Shown: piece by piece, positions 10,958 through 23,258 of the stretch
Position numbering within the stretch: position 1 is the first letter of the stretch
Layout of the letters: every line of letters begins with the position of its first letter
Source: Tomocerus qinae
Lineage: Eukaryota; Arthropoda; Collembola; Entomobryomorpha; Tomoceridae
DNA: 64,000 bases
Direction of reading: 5' to 3'
NCBI GenBank assembly: GCA_020055645.1
Contig: CM034546.1
Location: 31,372,001-31,436,000 of the forward strand
The notes under the pieces: generated by a model
What the model was told of the DNA's origin: nothing
What the model saw: the letters and a program-made list of their open reading frames with translations, nothing else
Databases searched by the model: none
Program-made: the position numbers and the translations under genes

Positions 10958-13230
10958 ATGGTGAGTGGGGATCGAATGGAAATGATTAACGAAAGGGAAC
11001 ATTTCGTAATGATCGTAATGTGCGTATTAAATAACATTTCAAAACTTCTAACCCAACATGGTTCTGCTATAATATCGACAAACTTAATCAACATTTTTTA
11101 ATAGAGCTGGGTTTACTTTTTACTACCCTCTGAAATCTTTTGTGTCAGTTGGGATATCTTTTTGTAGAATTAAATAACAGTACTGGGAGCCACTATTTAT
11201 TCTTTAAAAATATTTATTCGTAAGTTGACTCATGGTGTTTGTACGTTTTTCCAAATCCTAGAGGGAATCTTATTATTTCGATTTTAAAAGGAAGCTTTTT
11301 GGTAACTTTGTGGGAGTTTTTACGAAAATAGTCTTTCATTGTTCCCTGTATTTGATGCTACGATCTACAGTTTAGTATTAATTTAAATGTACTTTGCATT
11401 TACAAAGTTAACATATAACAACCTAATGGGATGTTTTCGAAATTGTTTTTATTACTGTGTTGGGTGGCCTGGTGAATTTCTCTTGAGTGCTAGATTTGCC
11501 CCTTAGCTGGGTTCACTATACTATAATTTCAATGTACAATTTTTTATTTGTTCTTAGTGGTTTAAAGTTTATAGGATAATATGACCATTTTGCTTCGCAC
11601 AGGACACTGTATTTTGCACGTGAATTGATAGTACGGCGCTAATTGTGTGATTTAACCATGAGATCCCATTGTAAGTATTGTTAATCGCTTCACATAGAAG
11701 AATGGACCCACAGATATCCCAAAAAGTAGAAGATAAGCCAATTCCCTCCACAAGAGCTTGTCGTGACTGACAGATTGCCACTTTTTTGAGAACTTTAGTG
11801 ATCGGGTATTTAGTTTCGCAAAATTTATATTAGGAATGGTGTACCCTAAAATAACAATCTCAATAAACGCACATTAGGGGATAAATAACGCTATACAATA
11901 TACATATATTCATAGACATTTTGTTGACAAAAAGGGTGTCACGCGTTGACAAAAAGTTTTATTCAGGGAATTCAGATTCCCTGAAGATGGCAATAGAATT
12001 TTGTCGAAAGCTTAGAAAATATTTTAATTAAATATAATTTAATAGCCTTTATCCGTGAAAAATGAATTATTATGAATCAAAAGGCTGGAAGCACATTAAG
12101 CATTGATCTCAAAATAATTTGTTGACAAAAAGGTGTTGACAAAAAGGGGTTCCATCACTATATAATAGACGTATATCGGTAATTAGTAAACATTTATGGA
12201 CTTTTACGTGGATGTGAATATAAACAAAGAAAATATTTTTAACATCATTAAGCCTATATTATATGCTATAGTTGGAACTGTTTCATTTCTCGTAACGGTT
12301 TCATGAACATAGTATAGAGTTGAGAACACTTACTGTAAAATAGCATAATATATCTCAAAAAAGCTAGGGATAGTAATCCATTTGCTATTATCAAGTCTTG
12401 ATAATCAAGATAATGTAGGTTGAGCAGCTCTGTTTATGATAGATTAGACAAATATTATAGAATTATAATCTTCAGCCATTCATCAATTTATTTTCCAGTA
12501 ACAATAATAAGGTTGGCCTAAAACTAATATTGGTACATCAATATTCAAAGACTATTTTTCCAGCTTCCTATCGGTCCAAAGCTTTCTTTTCAATAAAAAA
12601 TATGGTTTTTGGAGTAAAACTGATAATAATGTAGAGAAATCATATTTCGTAGAATAGGACCGTATAATATAATTTTTTATCTTAATAATCTCCTTTCTTG
12701 GTACTCTTTCTTTGAGAATAGCAATAATTAATTTTGACTATTTTTTCGTTTATTACGTTACGTTAATTTCGACAATCTTTATTAACATGATTAGTTCTAT
12801 TTGTCCATCGTGTGCCTAAATGATCAACTTTTCCTTCCAATGTTAGTTAATATGCTAAAGAAACGTAAATGAATCGATAGTATAGTGAGTCTCCATCCAA
12901 AAATGGAAACAAAAATTTATCCAGAGTGATACTGATTAAATGTTTAGCAAAGGACGACTGGAAAGATCTGGTAATAATAATATTTAATTAATAATATATT
13001 TAGTCTGTAATAATGTATAACTAATTGATAACTGTTAACTGATGCGCTAGTACTACACAGCCCAACTGAACTGAACTGATGCAGTAAATTATTGTTCAAG
13101 AGCAAGGAGAGCCGACAGACTAGGTATTCGGATTCCGACTGTAACCATAAAAGCCACAGCTGCCTGCTCAGCGTTGTGCACAGTCCATAAAATAATCATA
13201 TCTCACACTTCGCTCGGAAATTCTGAGGGG
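10958..13230. other. Intergenic region
   Basis: AT-rich with no convincing gene. At 11930-12150, four copies of TTGACAAAAAG(G/T) occur in two clusters, and GGGAATTCAGATTCCC (11978-11993) is an imperfect palindrome; these may belong to an unrecognised element. The minus-strand open frame 11569-11781 has no recognisable domain. Confidence 0.45.
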
Positions 13231-13600
13231 GAATGTGAGATGAGATATATTGCGATATACAACATACGGCGTAGTGATGTCATGATATAGGTTTTTACAA
13301 CACTATTGTTTAAGAGACGCTTGACGGTATGATAAAGACTTATTGAACTTCAAAACCACAATATTTAATACTAAAGTTTAGTTGCGTTTATTAACATGAT
13401 AACATTAATTCTTCTATTGCATCTGTAGAACTGTTCGTGGCTTAGCCAAAGGCAAGAGGAGGGGAGGCGAAATGAGAATCCTACAGGTTTACTAGTTGAT
13501 TAAGTGGCAGTTAATTGCTAAGCATGAACTCATTATCTTACAAAGCCTATTTCTACGAAAAGTGGTTTCCTATGTTGTATCATTATTTGATATCCTATAT

Positions 13601-13745
13601 CAGGGCCGCAGCAAGGGGGGGTCAGGGGGCCTGGGTACTCCCCCCCCCCGAAATGCCTTAAAACCCAAAAATTTATATACGTACGTAGTATATACTTTTA
13701 ACTATAATTTGTCCCCCCTCCGAAATTTCTTTGGCTGCGGCCCTG
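13601..13745. mobile_element. Small hAT-type MITE, CAGGGCCGCAGC ends
   Basis: Starts CAGGGCCGCAGCAAGG, ends GGCTGCGGCCCTG, and is flanked by a perfect 8-bp duplication TCCTATAT (13593-13600 and 13746-13753). The interior has G- and C-homopolymer runs. The corresponding place in block B, near 35625, lacks it. A second member is at 38417-38543. Confidence 0.88.
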
Positions 13746-14077
13746 TCCTATATATTATTCTATGCTTTAAACACTTTAATAGTTAAGTAATTATAAATTG
13801 TTAATTATTGTGATAGATTTTTAGAGCTATCAGATTTAGGGTTTATCTAACTTATGGACACTTTCGCAGACTTGCAGTATTGCTAGGGCTATGAGAAAAA
13901 TCCTCTTAATTTAGGATACTAAACAAGCTGCAGATCAAATCCGCGTCGATTGCAACTACATTATCCCTTATTAAATCTGTATTAGAGTAATTTGTATGGA
14001 CTACAAAACAAAAGTTAAAGAGCAGGGGAACTTTCGTAGATTTGCGTATGTGAGTAGATTCGTACTAGTGTAAAGAC

Positions 14078-15198
14078 TAGGGCATCCAGTCCCGGGAAAT
14101 CAGTCTCGGGAATTCCCGGGAGTCTCGAGACTTATTTCCCGAGACTGGCTCTAGCCAGTCTCGGGAAATTTACGAAAATTCAAATATTTTAGAGATCAAT
14201 TTTTTTCATAAAAATTGGTTTTGAAAATTTTTACGCTACAGACTATTAGTATGTGAGTGTGAAAGATAACTTGTTTCCACTTCCAATATTATTTTCATTT
14301 ATTATTTGTCAAACATTTATTGAAATATTTAATTATATTTTAACACAATTTCCCATTTAAGGTTTATTTACTAAACAATAGAGCTAGTCCGTTCCATCAA
14401 ATTGTAGGTTTACCTTCCCAGTCAATTACAAATCTTAAAAGGCATTTAACTTTTAGAAAATATAAATGACTCAAAAGCACAGTGAAAATTTGGAAAGGAC
14501 CCCCTAATATCCTATTTCTTTGATACCAACAAAATATCACGTAGGCAAACCCAGCCAAAGAAATATTATAAGACATCGATGAAAATGGCAAAAAAGGAAT
14601 TCCTTAAACCTCTTGATAATGATCAGTCTTATATGTTAGCTATTAATTTAAATTAATTTAAGATTTAGCCTAAGAAGAACATAAACATTATATTCAATGG
14701 CATTTCTACTACCAGTAATCTACCCACACGACAAAATAATTTTATCTAATGATCTAACTAATACACATCTTAACACCAGTCGATTAGTATTGGATAGTAT
14801 GCCGTCGGTGGTAGCCGTAGCGTATTTAGGATGTGCCTAGTCGTGGTTATGAAATGTCATTTAAACTATACAACACGTCAGCAGAACCACCTGGGTATGC
14901 GAGACTTCTTTTTTCGTTCCTGGAATAAGTTCATAGGTATAAATTGAAATTTATTGCATTAAAGGCTAGTCACAGTATTGCAATAAAAATTTTAATCCAA
15001 GCTTTGTTGACGGCATTAAAATAAATAAAATATTCACCATTTTTAAGTAAAAATTTGGAAATTTTTAGTGCTAAATGTAGGATATCTTCAGTCTCGGGAA
15101 TTTCCCGGGAAATTCCCGGGAAGTCTCATTTCCCGGGAAATTCCCGGGAAGTCTCATTTCCCGGGACTGGCCAAAACTACCCGAGACTGGATGACCTA
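14078..15198. mobile_element. hAT-type MITE with TAGG..CATCCAGTC ends and CCCGGG palindromes
   Basis: Terminal inverted repeats: TAGGGCATCCAGTCCCGGGA on the left and, read from the other strand, TAGGTCATCCAGTCTCGGG on the right. A perfect 8-bp duplication GTAAAGAC flanks it (14070-14077 and 15199-15206). Both subterminal zones contain repeated TCCCGGGAAAT and TCTCGGGA units able to fold on themselves; the middle is AT-rich and has no coding sequence. Confidence 0.9.
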
Positions 15199-15639
15199 GT
15201 AAAGACGAGTTTGAATGTAATTTTTTTTTCAATTTTCAATAACCCAAACTATATCTAAGCACGTATACATAACAAGAGATTCGGAGGGGCTAATATTGTT
15301 TCAAAAAATTTACAATTATATTCAATTAATCTTTTTAACACTTATATATAGTTAATTTCGCACAGAAAGCATACTCAATCAAATGACTTGAAAGATAAAT
15401 CATCAATGTAATTCGTTCCGCCCCACACAAGCCCATGTAAAAAACTTATTAGTCTCGACATTTTTTGTAGTGATAGTCATAAGTCACGAGATTCTTTGAA
15501 AAGTCTGGCTGCTTGTTTTTTGCACCATTTAAAAAAATGTTTCGTTGGAGTACAAATAAGTCACAGTGGTTGCACAAACACCTGTCAATTGTTAATGTTT
15601 TATTATAATTAATACAAAAGGCTTAATTTCAACACAAAC

Positions 15640-15725
15640 TTCGAGTCTAGCAAATCAACGTGGGAGGTCCATTGTAATACAACATAATAATATTATCCAT
15701 TGTCTTTCGAATACAAAGAGATTAA
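15640..15725. repeat. Partial copy of the 35.0-kb hairpin repeat
   Basis: Contains ACTTCGAGTC, GGTCCATTGT and ATCCATTGTCTTTCGAATAC, matching the reverse complement of about 35025-35115 in the same order. Short remnant, no coding content. Confidence 0.55.
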
Positions 15726-17093
15726 CGAGAGAGTGATACAGTTATAATTAAGTCAGGTTAGGTCCATCAAAAGCGGGTCGTGGTATGCAATGTGTATTTC
15801 ATGGCGCGATTTTCAAAATGTGCAACCACTGTCTTACTTCAACCAAAAGTTTAAAAAGGAGTAAAATGAAAATTTTTACAAGGACATTTTATGACAACCC
15901 TAGTCGTGTCCTATCACAAAAAATCTGACGATTCAAGCTTTTCGGTGGTTTAATTATAGTTTTCGAGTTATTGACAATTGATACTTGATAACTTGTAGGA
16001 ACCAATGAACGCACCCGAGTGTATTCAGGTTACTCACTCTACTATATAGTCGACTATAAACTGGAGTGACCTGAACTTCTTACATAAATCAGGAAATTCG
16101 CTCACTTGTTTGACGCAGAAACCGGTAATCAGTTTCAAGCTGCTTTGATGGCAAGTTGGGATGTGAAGAGGAATAGATAGTCTGACGCCATGAGTACCCA
16201 AATACCTCTTATATAGAGTTCTATAGAATTAAAATTGAAAGTATTACCTTACAACCCATGGAGATTAATTTGAATAATCTTTAGGTATATATTTACGGTA
16301 GGTACTTATTGGGATTATAGTTTATTCATTTGCATTGAATGTAATTTTGCTTTATTTTACTACGTGATAAAATCTTCGCAGCGAAGATAATTCTGTATGC
16401 AATCAACGACAGAACACGAATTCTTGTTATTTTATTTATTTAAAGAAATTATAGTTGAGGACATCTTTGTATGGTTTATTATTTATGTCTGTCCACTAGT
16501 CTGTCTGGAAATCCCCGTGGACGAAAACTTTGGATGGGATTGACATTATTCAAATTTGCAGCATAAAATTCTATGGTAAAAGAAGATATAATTACGATAT
16601 ATCAATGTATCATTTATCGTACAAAGTTGTGTAATGCTCTAATCGAAACCACAAATGTTCTTTTACTTAATAATAAGAGGTATAGATATCGTTGGATATG
16701 TGTAATAACAAAATACTGATAATTTATGAAATTTAGTTCTGTTTCCCAATTTTGTAGCCAGAGGTTTTTGGCCTAAATTATGTCCTTTAACTAAATAACT
16801 AAAGTATAGGTAGTTTCGTTTTGGCAATGGCATTTTGTTTATTTTATTTTTATAGTTACATTGTAAGCAAAATATTTTATTTTTTTTATTTTTAGAATTC
16901 TCCCCACTTTGAATTTTTTGTCTGCATGTATGTCATGTAGTTAGTCACAGTACATAACCATGACGTACATGTATTCGGGAGCGGAGGATTGTTTGTATGA
17001 CTTCATCTATGTCATGTATATGTCAGCGATAAGGTTAAACATTTATTTAGTTTATGTGATGTTACCAAATGTCGCGTCCATTTAATTTGCACG

Positions 17094-17234
17094 GTTGTAA
17101 AACTGCAGTACATCGTTGTAAATCTGCAGTACCTGGTTGTAAAACTGCAGTACCTGGTTGTAAATCTGCAGTACCTGGTTGTAAATCTGCAGTAGACGGT
17201 TGTAAATCTGCAGTAGACGGTTGTAAAACTGTAG
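17094..17234 (+). repeat. 21-bp tandem repeat (about 6.5 copies)
   Basis: Consecutive units of GTTGTAAA(A/T)CTGCAGTAC with 21-bp periodicity; the last units carry GTAGACG instead of GTACCTG. Because 21 is a multiple of three, open frames run through on both strands (a CKSAVPG-type repeat on +), but these are products of the periodicity and no gene is proposed. The array is absent from the matching part of block B (about 38985). Confidence 0.9.
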
Positions 17235-18385
17235 AGTTTTATTTGGAAGTATGTATCCACAAAGCAAACAACTTTTCTAATAATGAGAGAAATGAACCGA
17301 GTGAGTTGATTATACTTCGCTTTATGAGTATTCTTTGCCCTGCGAGCAGACCTCCTACACTACTCTACTTTGTTTTCATTTAATTTTCACAGTATAGTTT
17401 TTGCTAGGTTTGATTACATTCGTCTAGTTCTATAGTTTGCCTGCTATATAGCTATTTCTAAACCACTACACTATACTGTAACGACATTGAACTTTACAAT
17501 GAAATAATGGGCTTTTGTTCTTTCAGCTATAGGGAAATGTGATTCATTCTCTTTTGCTATTTAAAAGCATCTTTCATATACTTTAATAAGTATTTTCCCA
17601 ATAAGTAGTGGGGCTGCGTTGTGGTAATACGAGGAAAATGGTACGCACTATTGCCAGTAGACGTAATTCCAAACCTTTAAAATGACTTGAGGTGTGCATT
17701 TTGTCGTAGAAAGCCCAGGCCCACATTAGAAGAATGTGTATTTGAATCCAAATAGTGATGTACTAATCTAAGTTCAGCAAAAATACATTTGAAAGCGCAT
17801 GCAGCGCACAACGTACTTAAAAATGAATACCTATATAAATGTACATCCTCATGGAGATATGAATCGAATATATTGCTTCAAATTTGTCTTAAAGAGAATA
17901 TATTTTACTCTAAAAATGGCAATTTTTAAATAGTGACTACAGCAAAGTGTAAACAAGGAATTATAACAATGAGCTGTACTCTGTGAAATTTTAGGTTAAC
18001 GACCTTTTCATAGTTTATCCTAACCACGAAAAGTTAATTGTCAGGGGTGGCGTTACGTATCTTTTCAAATAAGCCGCTTAGATATAATCCAAAGTTAACC
18101 CGAGTTTAACCGTAAATATAACCTCATTCTGTAGCAAAAAGTAATATGGCTCAACTTTGGTTCAAACTAAACCATGGTTTAACTTTTTTAACCACAATAG
18201 TTTGATCCCCATGGCTACTCCTACATGTGGATGGGTCAAATTACTAATGTGGTTTGCAGATTTAAAAATATAGTTTATATGAGTCTTCAAGTTTACTTCC
18301 AAAATAAAAGTGTCCATGACTACCTACGCTGAGATTTGGACTTGGACTATAAAGTATGAGAAATACAATGCAAAATAACATTATT

Positions 18386-19859
18386 GACAGATTTTATTTG
18401 ATATAGGTAAATGTTTTTCCCGATGGCTTCCAAAATACCATTTCCCTGTCTCTACATGTGGGGAATGTCAATGGCAACAAACAACTTTCAGGAAAAAAAT
18501 CATTTTTGACCCTGTCAGTAGTTATATGAAAAAAACCTCTTAAAAAGGAAAGCAAAATAACTTTTGAATCCCTGGACGGATTTTGGTGAAACTTGGTATG
18601 GAGAACCGCCATAAGTATATCTCCAGAGGTATTTTGAAAGAGCAATAACGTTCTGGTTTTTCGATTTCAAAAGACCCGGCAGAGTTTAAAAAAGTGGATT
18701 TTTTCGGGTTTTTACCAGAAATAAAAAGTTTTTTCGAACATCTGCTCGGATCAAATTAAAGAGATTATCAAACTACACTTTGAGGGTATATCAAGTATTT
18801 CACTGTCAATGACCCCCGCCCGGTGTCAAAGGTCAAAACTTGGTATTGTGAAGAATTTCACCGTCTGAGGTATCAATCGAAAGCTAACAAGAACCCTAAT
18901 GTCTCATGTGTCATCTAACATATCGTTAAACGTCATTTGTCACGTTAACATGCCAATCCGGGTCGGAGGGAGGTGAAATTTTAATATATAATGACGATTC
19001 ATAATATCATTTCCTTCCATGCATTAAGTATACACATGGCCGGGCACGGGCCTATGCATTAAATTGGATTCTGAGTACGAGTTACTGTACTGTTAAAGGT
19101 GGCTAATAACCCTCGTTTGTGAATTCGTAATAGTTACCTGCGCTTTTCTCATGCCCGAATGACATCCAAAAGCATGTTAGAAGACACAGGAAAGTCTTTA
19201 ATATGCAGAAATGTGCATGTTTTTTCGGAATTATGTCGCAATTTTGTGAGTGTTCTGATACATCTATGTTGAAGTATGGTTGCATTATATGACCCGTAAA
19301 CTCTTTTAGAGGTCATTATTAGCCAAAATAATGGCTTTAGCGACATTAGGGTTCTTGTTAGCTTTCGATTGATACCTCAGACGGTGAAATTCTTCACAAT
19401 ACCAAGTTTTGACCTTTGACACCGGGCGGGGGTCATTGACAGTGAAATACTTGATATACCCTCAAAGTGTAGTTTGATAATCTCTTTAATTTGATCCGAG
19501 CAGATGTTCGAAAAAACTTTTTATTTCTGGTAAAAACCCGAAAAAATCCACTTTTTTAAACTCTGCCGGGTCTTTTGAAATCGAAAAACCAGAACGTTAT
19601 TGCTCTTTCAAAATACCTCTGGAGATATACTTATGGCGGTTCTCCATACCAAGTTTCACCAAAATCCGTCCAGGGATTCAAAAGTTATTTTGCTTTCCTT
19701 TTTAAGAGGTTTTTTTCATATAACTACTGACAGGGTCAAAAATGATTTTTTTCCTGAAAGTTGTTTGTTGCCATTGACATTCCCCACATGTAGAGACAGG
19801 GAAATGGTATTTTGGAAGCCATCGGGAAAAACATTTACCTATATCAAATAAAATCTGTC
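18386..19859. mobile_element. Fold-back element with 518-bp inverted arms
   Basis: Arms 18386-18903 and 19342-19859 have the same length and appear nearly identical in inverted orientation; the outer ends read GACAGATTTTATTTGATATA. The spacer is about 438 bp. TATT flanks both sides (18382-18385 and 19860-19863), possibly a 4-bp target duplication. Matching 83-codon open frames in the two arms are a result of the inverted copy and are not called as genes. Block B lacks the element. Confidence 0.85.
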
Positions 19860-20889
19860 TATTATCAGACTTAATCCACCTATGAGGCTGGATTAACTTT
19901 TTTGGCTCAATTCGTGGTTTGAACTTGACGTTTAAAGTTACAGAATATGCGTATTCGCTAATTTAGGTCAAAGTGACGATGACTTAACTTTTTCTCATCT
20001 TTTGTTGTCTCAGCCATTTTATTTCCGGTTATAGAATAGGTTTAAGTCTGGATTAGAAGATAACCCGATTATTTCTGGCTTAACGAACTTACGTAATGCC
20101 ACCCCAGAGCTATATTTAAAAGAAGGTTTCTTAATAATATCAGTACTATAGTGAAATAACATGTAGCGCGCCCAGTTATGCTCTATTGCAGTAAGTAACT
20201 GTAGTAATGAAAAGCAAAGTCGCGTAATTGATCTATTGTATAAAGATCCTAATTTGTTAATACTTTCCATCTTTTTTGCGAACTTCCTTGTCGAGTAATA
20301 TTAATAAAAGTTCCATCATTATCATAGCTTTTCATGGTCTTACACAATAATTATTTGACATCATAGCCATTGTAACGTTTCTCGGAATCATTAAGTGAAA
20401 CGTTTCATTCCATTTTCCTGTTACCTACAGTACATTTAAAGGAAAGCATTTATTAAACAGAAACATCCCGTGTACTACATGCGGATGAGATAGTTGGTTT
20501 CTCTTCACTTCAAATCCCTTCTCTCGCATTCATGCGTCTGTCATTATATCTCTCGCATTCCTCGTGCCAACAACTAACTCCCTCCGAGGCTTACATAATT
20601 CATTTACTCGGTATTTATACTGTTATACCCTTGTTATATATCTTCAGTATATCCTTCTCCATCTACTCAGCCCTGAAATTATTTATTTTGTGTATAACTC
20701 GATTCATCTGTATCTACTCCATCCATTCCAATCTCCATCTTCCTCCTGTTCGTATTACCATCCATCTCATCCACTCTCAATTACTTCCAAATAATATATA
20801 AAAAGCGATCAATACTTGAATCACTTCACACTTCACGATTTCACAACCACAATTTATTTTACTAAAATCCCGAAACGTGAACAGAGCAA

Positions 20890-20975
20890 TCTCTATATTA
20901 TAATCGTAGACTTGATAAAGCAATAAATTTACCTATCTATATATCTATGTATGTATGTTTGTATGTATGTCTGGT
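20890..20975. repeat. Partial copy of dispersed repeat R1
   Basis: CTCTATATTATAATCGTAGA, then GATAAAGCAATAAATTTACC, then a TATGTATG-rich tract and TCTGGTAGGG match the left part of the repeat at 10614 and 23664. Confidence 0.6.
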
Positions 20976-22094
20976 AGGGTGATCGTAAAAGCAAAATGTC
21001 ATGAAATTTGGAAACGAGTGTTGAAAGTGGAATAAGCTGCTGCCCTAGCAGCATACCAAAATTCAAATAGAATTGTTTCATAATATGTACATTTGTACAA
21101 TGCAACTGTAAGAAGTGTCAACTGCGTGAAAAGTGTTTTTTACTGTACTATTTACATTTTGCACTTTCAATTTATTTTTTGCTGATTTTTGACGAAAACA
21201 CGAGTTACCAAATTCTCTTCTGTCTGCTATCAAAAGAAATATTCATCTTTCTGCTCTGAAAATTAGCAACTGTGAATCTATACCTACACACTGTCCTCAA
21301 AACTGAAACTGCTGCTGATTTAAATGAATATAAGGCTCATTCATTGTAACTGTGTGATTAAACGTATTATGGTAAAATTTTAATTTAATACACTTTTAAT
21401 AAGATTTGGAAAATGAGGTTTCATGTTGCTTATTTGAAACCAATTGTTAATTTTAGCTTATAATAATCTCCTTTGTATTTGAATAATATTTTCTGCATTT
21501 AAAAGTCAAAGTGTATTTTCTGTTCAATCAAGAAGATTCAATGTGTTTACCATTGGCTAATGACTTTCCAACAAATGGTCCAATAATTATAAATAATATA
21601 TAATAATTACATATAATAATATTATAATTTTATATATATTGTCCAACTCCAACATGGTTGGACAATAAATAATGTTACCATATTATTGTAAAACATTGGG
21701 TAATAGCAAAAGGAAAAGTCACAATATTACTGATTACCGAGTAAGCGAAGATCTTATACACATAAATATATTATGATATATAGAGATACACCAATAATTT
21801 GTGATTACGGTTACATGTATGATTTTGAATTTAATAGTTGTGCTAGATTCATTTCTTTGCTGGGTTCACTAGTTGTAAATAATTTGAAAAGTGTCTCGAA
21901 TTCCCCAATTCATGTACTACTTGGTCACATGACTCTTTTAACCTCGACAACATACCTAATTTTTTTGCCCACATTTTCGCATTGCCCCACTTAAATGTTC
22001 GCATTGCAAAAATTTATTCACAAATATAGTTTTGGGTGTATAAGAAAACTCTTACATGGACAAAGTGTACATTTTATTGATAAAATGGCTAGAG

Positions 22095-22349
22095 ATGGTG
22101 AACGTTGAGTTTGAAAGAAACTCGAGAATTGTAGTTTTCCCAGATGCTTTGGGAGACAGTGAGAGTGAGAGCAACTCACGAAATTGCTCCGCTTATGAAA
22201 ATGACTACTGCGAAACACAAGAGGATTACGAGGATCGCATTCTTCGTCACATTTATCCGGATATATACGAGTGCATTCTTATCTTTGCCCATTTCGTCGT
22301 TTTCATAGTTGGGCTCATAGGTAATGCACTGTTTTGTGTAGCTGTTTTC
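22095..22349 (+). pseudogene. Truncated first exon of an orexin/allatotropin-type receptor (copy B)
   Basis: The ATG at 22095 is shared with the copy at 40838. It reads an acidic N-terminus with a NCS glycosylation site, then TM1 (HFVVFIVGLIGNALFCVAVF, containing the conserved GN). Similarity to the 40.8-kb copy stops at about 22349 inside TM1; the frame then continues through unrelated sequence to a stop at 22413. The intracellular loop, TM2 and the exon donor are lost. The frame up to the break is intact, unlike copy C, so the break is probably recent or the fragment drifts slowly. No later exons follow. Confidence 0.82.
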
Positions 22350-23258
22350 ATCCTACATACTTTACTATATCCAAATATGAAAAAGGACAGTTCTATTATC
22401 CCTCAATGTTTTTAAAACCAAGACCAGTGACTACTTTGTTCCCAATCCCTCCACATACAAATTGATTCTTAAATGATTATTTAGAGTGTATACTATTCTA
22501 TGTGATTGTCTTGTCTTATTTCTCAATTAAAGTGAAATTAATTCGATTTTATGTTTAGCAGTCAACAGTTTTACTTCCGTAATTGTATTCCATTTAAAGA
22601 TATTCAATCAAGGAGAGAGGGACTACCGAACTTCCTTCTAGCCAATTTTCTTATAGATGGGTTTGTGTGGAGGGAGGCAAAATTGTGAAAATAATATAGT
22701 GAACACAAAAAGTAATATATTAATCGGGCAGCTCCATTTGCGTACTATAGGGCATATTATATTATCTGAAGCCATTTATCAACTCAATTTCCAATGAAAT
22801 ACGAAGGCAAGTCAAAGCCTAATATATATTAGTATTTGATATTGATAGACAGTTATATTAATTCTATAAAATTCTATAAAAGCAATGTTTTCATTCAAGA
22901 GAGTCTATTCCAAAGAATTTGATAATAATCTTAAAGAAATCAAGCTTCTAAGAACCTCAAGATTGGAATTGGTTTGTTCTTATAGAGCACAAAAACTTTA
23001 CATTGACCAATAAATCTGATAACAATATTCAAAATATTACTTGGAATTGCTTTGATATCTTATCTGATAATTTGAATAAAATGATTGTGACAAGGAAGAG
23101 GAAGGCCTCACTATATATTAGTATGTAGTACAATCAAATTGAAATGTTTAAAACAGTATAAATTGGTTAGTTTATTCAATCCACGTTCCATTCATAGAAT
23201 TAGTAGTCTTTCATAGCTAACACTTCCTTTGACTAAAAGTGCCTGAAAATTTAAGAAA
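22350..23258. other. Junction and upstream region of the chemoreceptor cluster
   Basis: Sequence right after the receptor break has no clear match in block B. From about 22560 it contains motifs also found near 31200 and 34440 upstream and downstream of the other chemoreceptors (CCATTTA.AGATATTCAATCAA type, then an AATATATATTAGTA stretch). This is therefore the chemoreceptor tandem-unit flank joined to block A. The promoter is not identified. Confidence 0.55.

Larger units (their letters stand above)
13231..22349 (+). repeat. Segmental duplication, block A (paralogous to 35230-41100)
   Basis: Many anchors occur in the same order in both blocks. Examples are ACAACACTATT.GTTTAAGAGACGC (13300/35293), a GTGGCTTAGCCA..GGCAAGAGG segment (13437/35437), AAATCTGTATTAGAG (13974/35904), GAAGATATAATTA (16582/37762), CCACAAAGCAAACAA (17258/39010), ATTATCATAGCTTT (20316/39564), and finally the receptor first exon (22095/40838). 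Block A is longer because it holds extra insertions (13601-13745, 14078-15198, 18386-19859). No intact gene is visible in it. Confidence 0.8.

Noticed and set aside
10610-11002. 130-codon minus-strand open frame
   Set aside because: Runs through an (AT)n tract within dispersed repeat R1; the other R1 copy does not preserve it.
17012-17383. Cysteine/lysine repeat protein over the 21-bp array
   Set aside because: Open frames occur on both strands because the unit is a multiple of three; no flanking coding signal.
18394-19851. Identical 83-codon open frames on opposite strands
   Set aside because: They are the same sequence in the two arms of a fold-back element, with no domain or splice context.
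18386-19859. LTR retrotransposon
   Set aside because: The long repeats are inverted, not direct, and there is no gag or pol sequence between them.
20532-20801. Hydrophobic open frames of 76-89 codons
   Set aside because: Low-complexity T/C-rich sequence, two overlapping frames, not conserved in the matching part of block B (about 39780), so not a gene.
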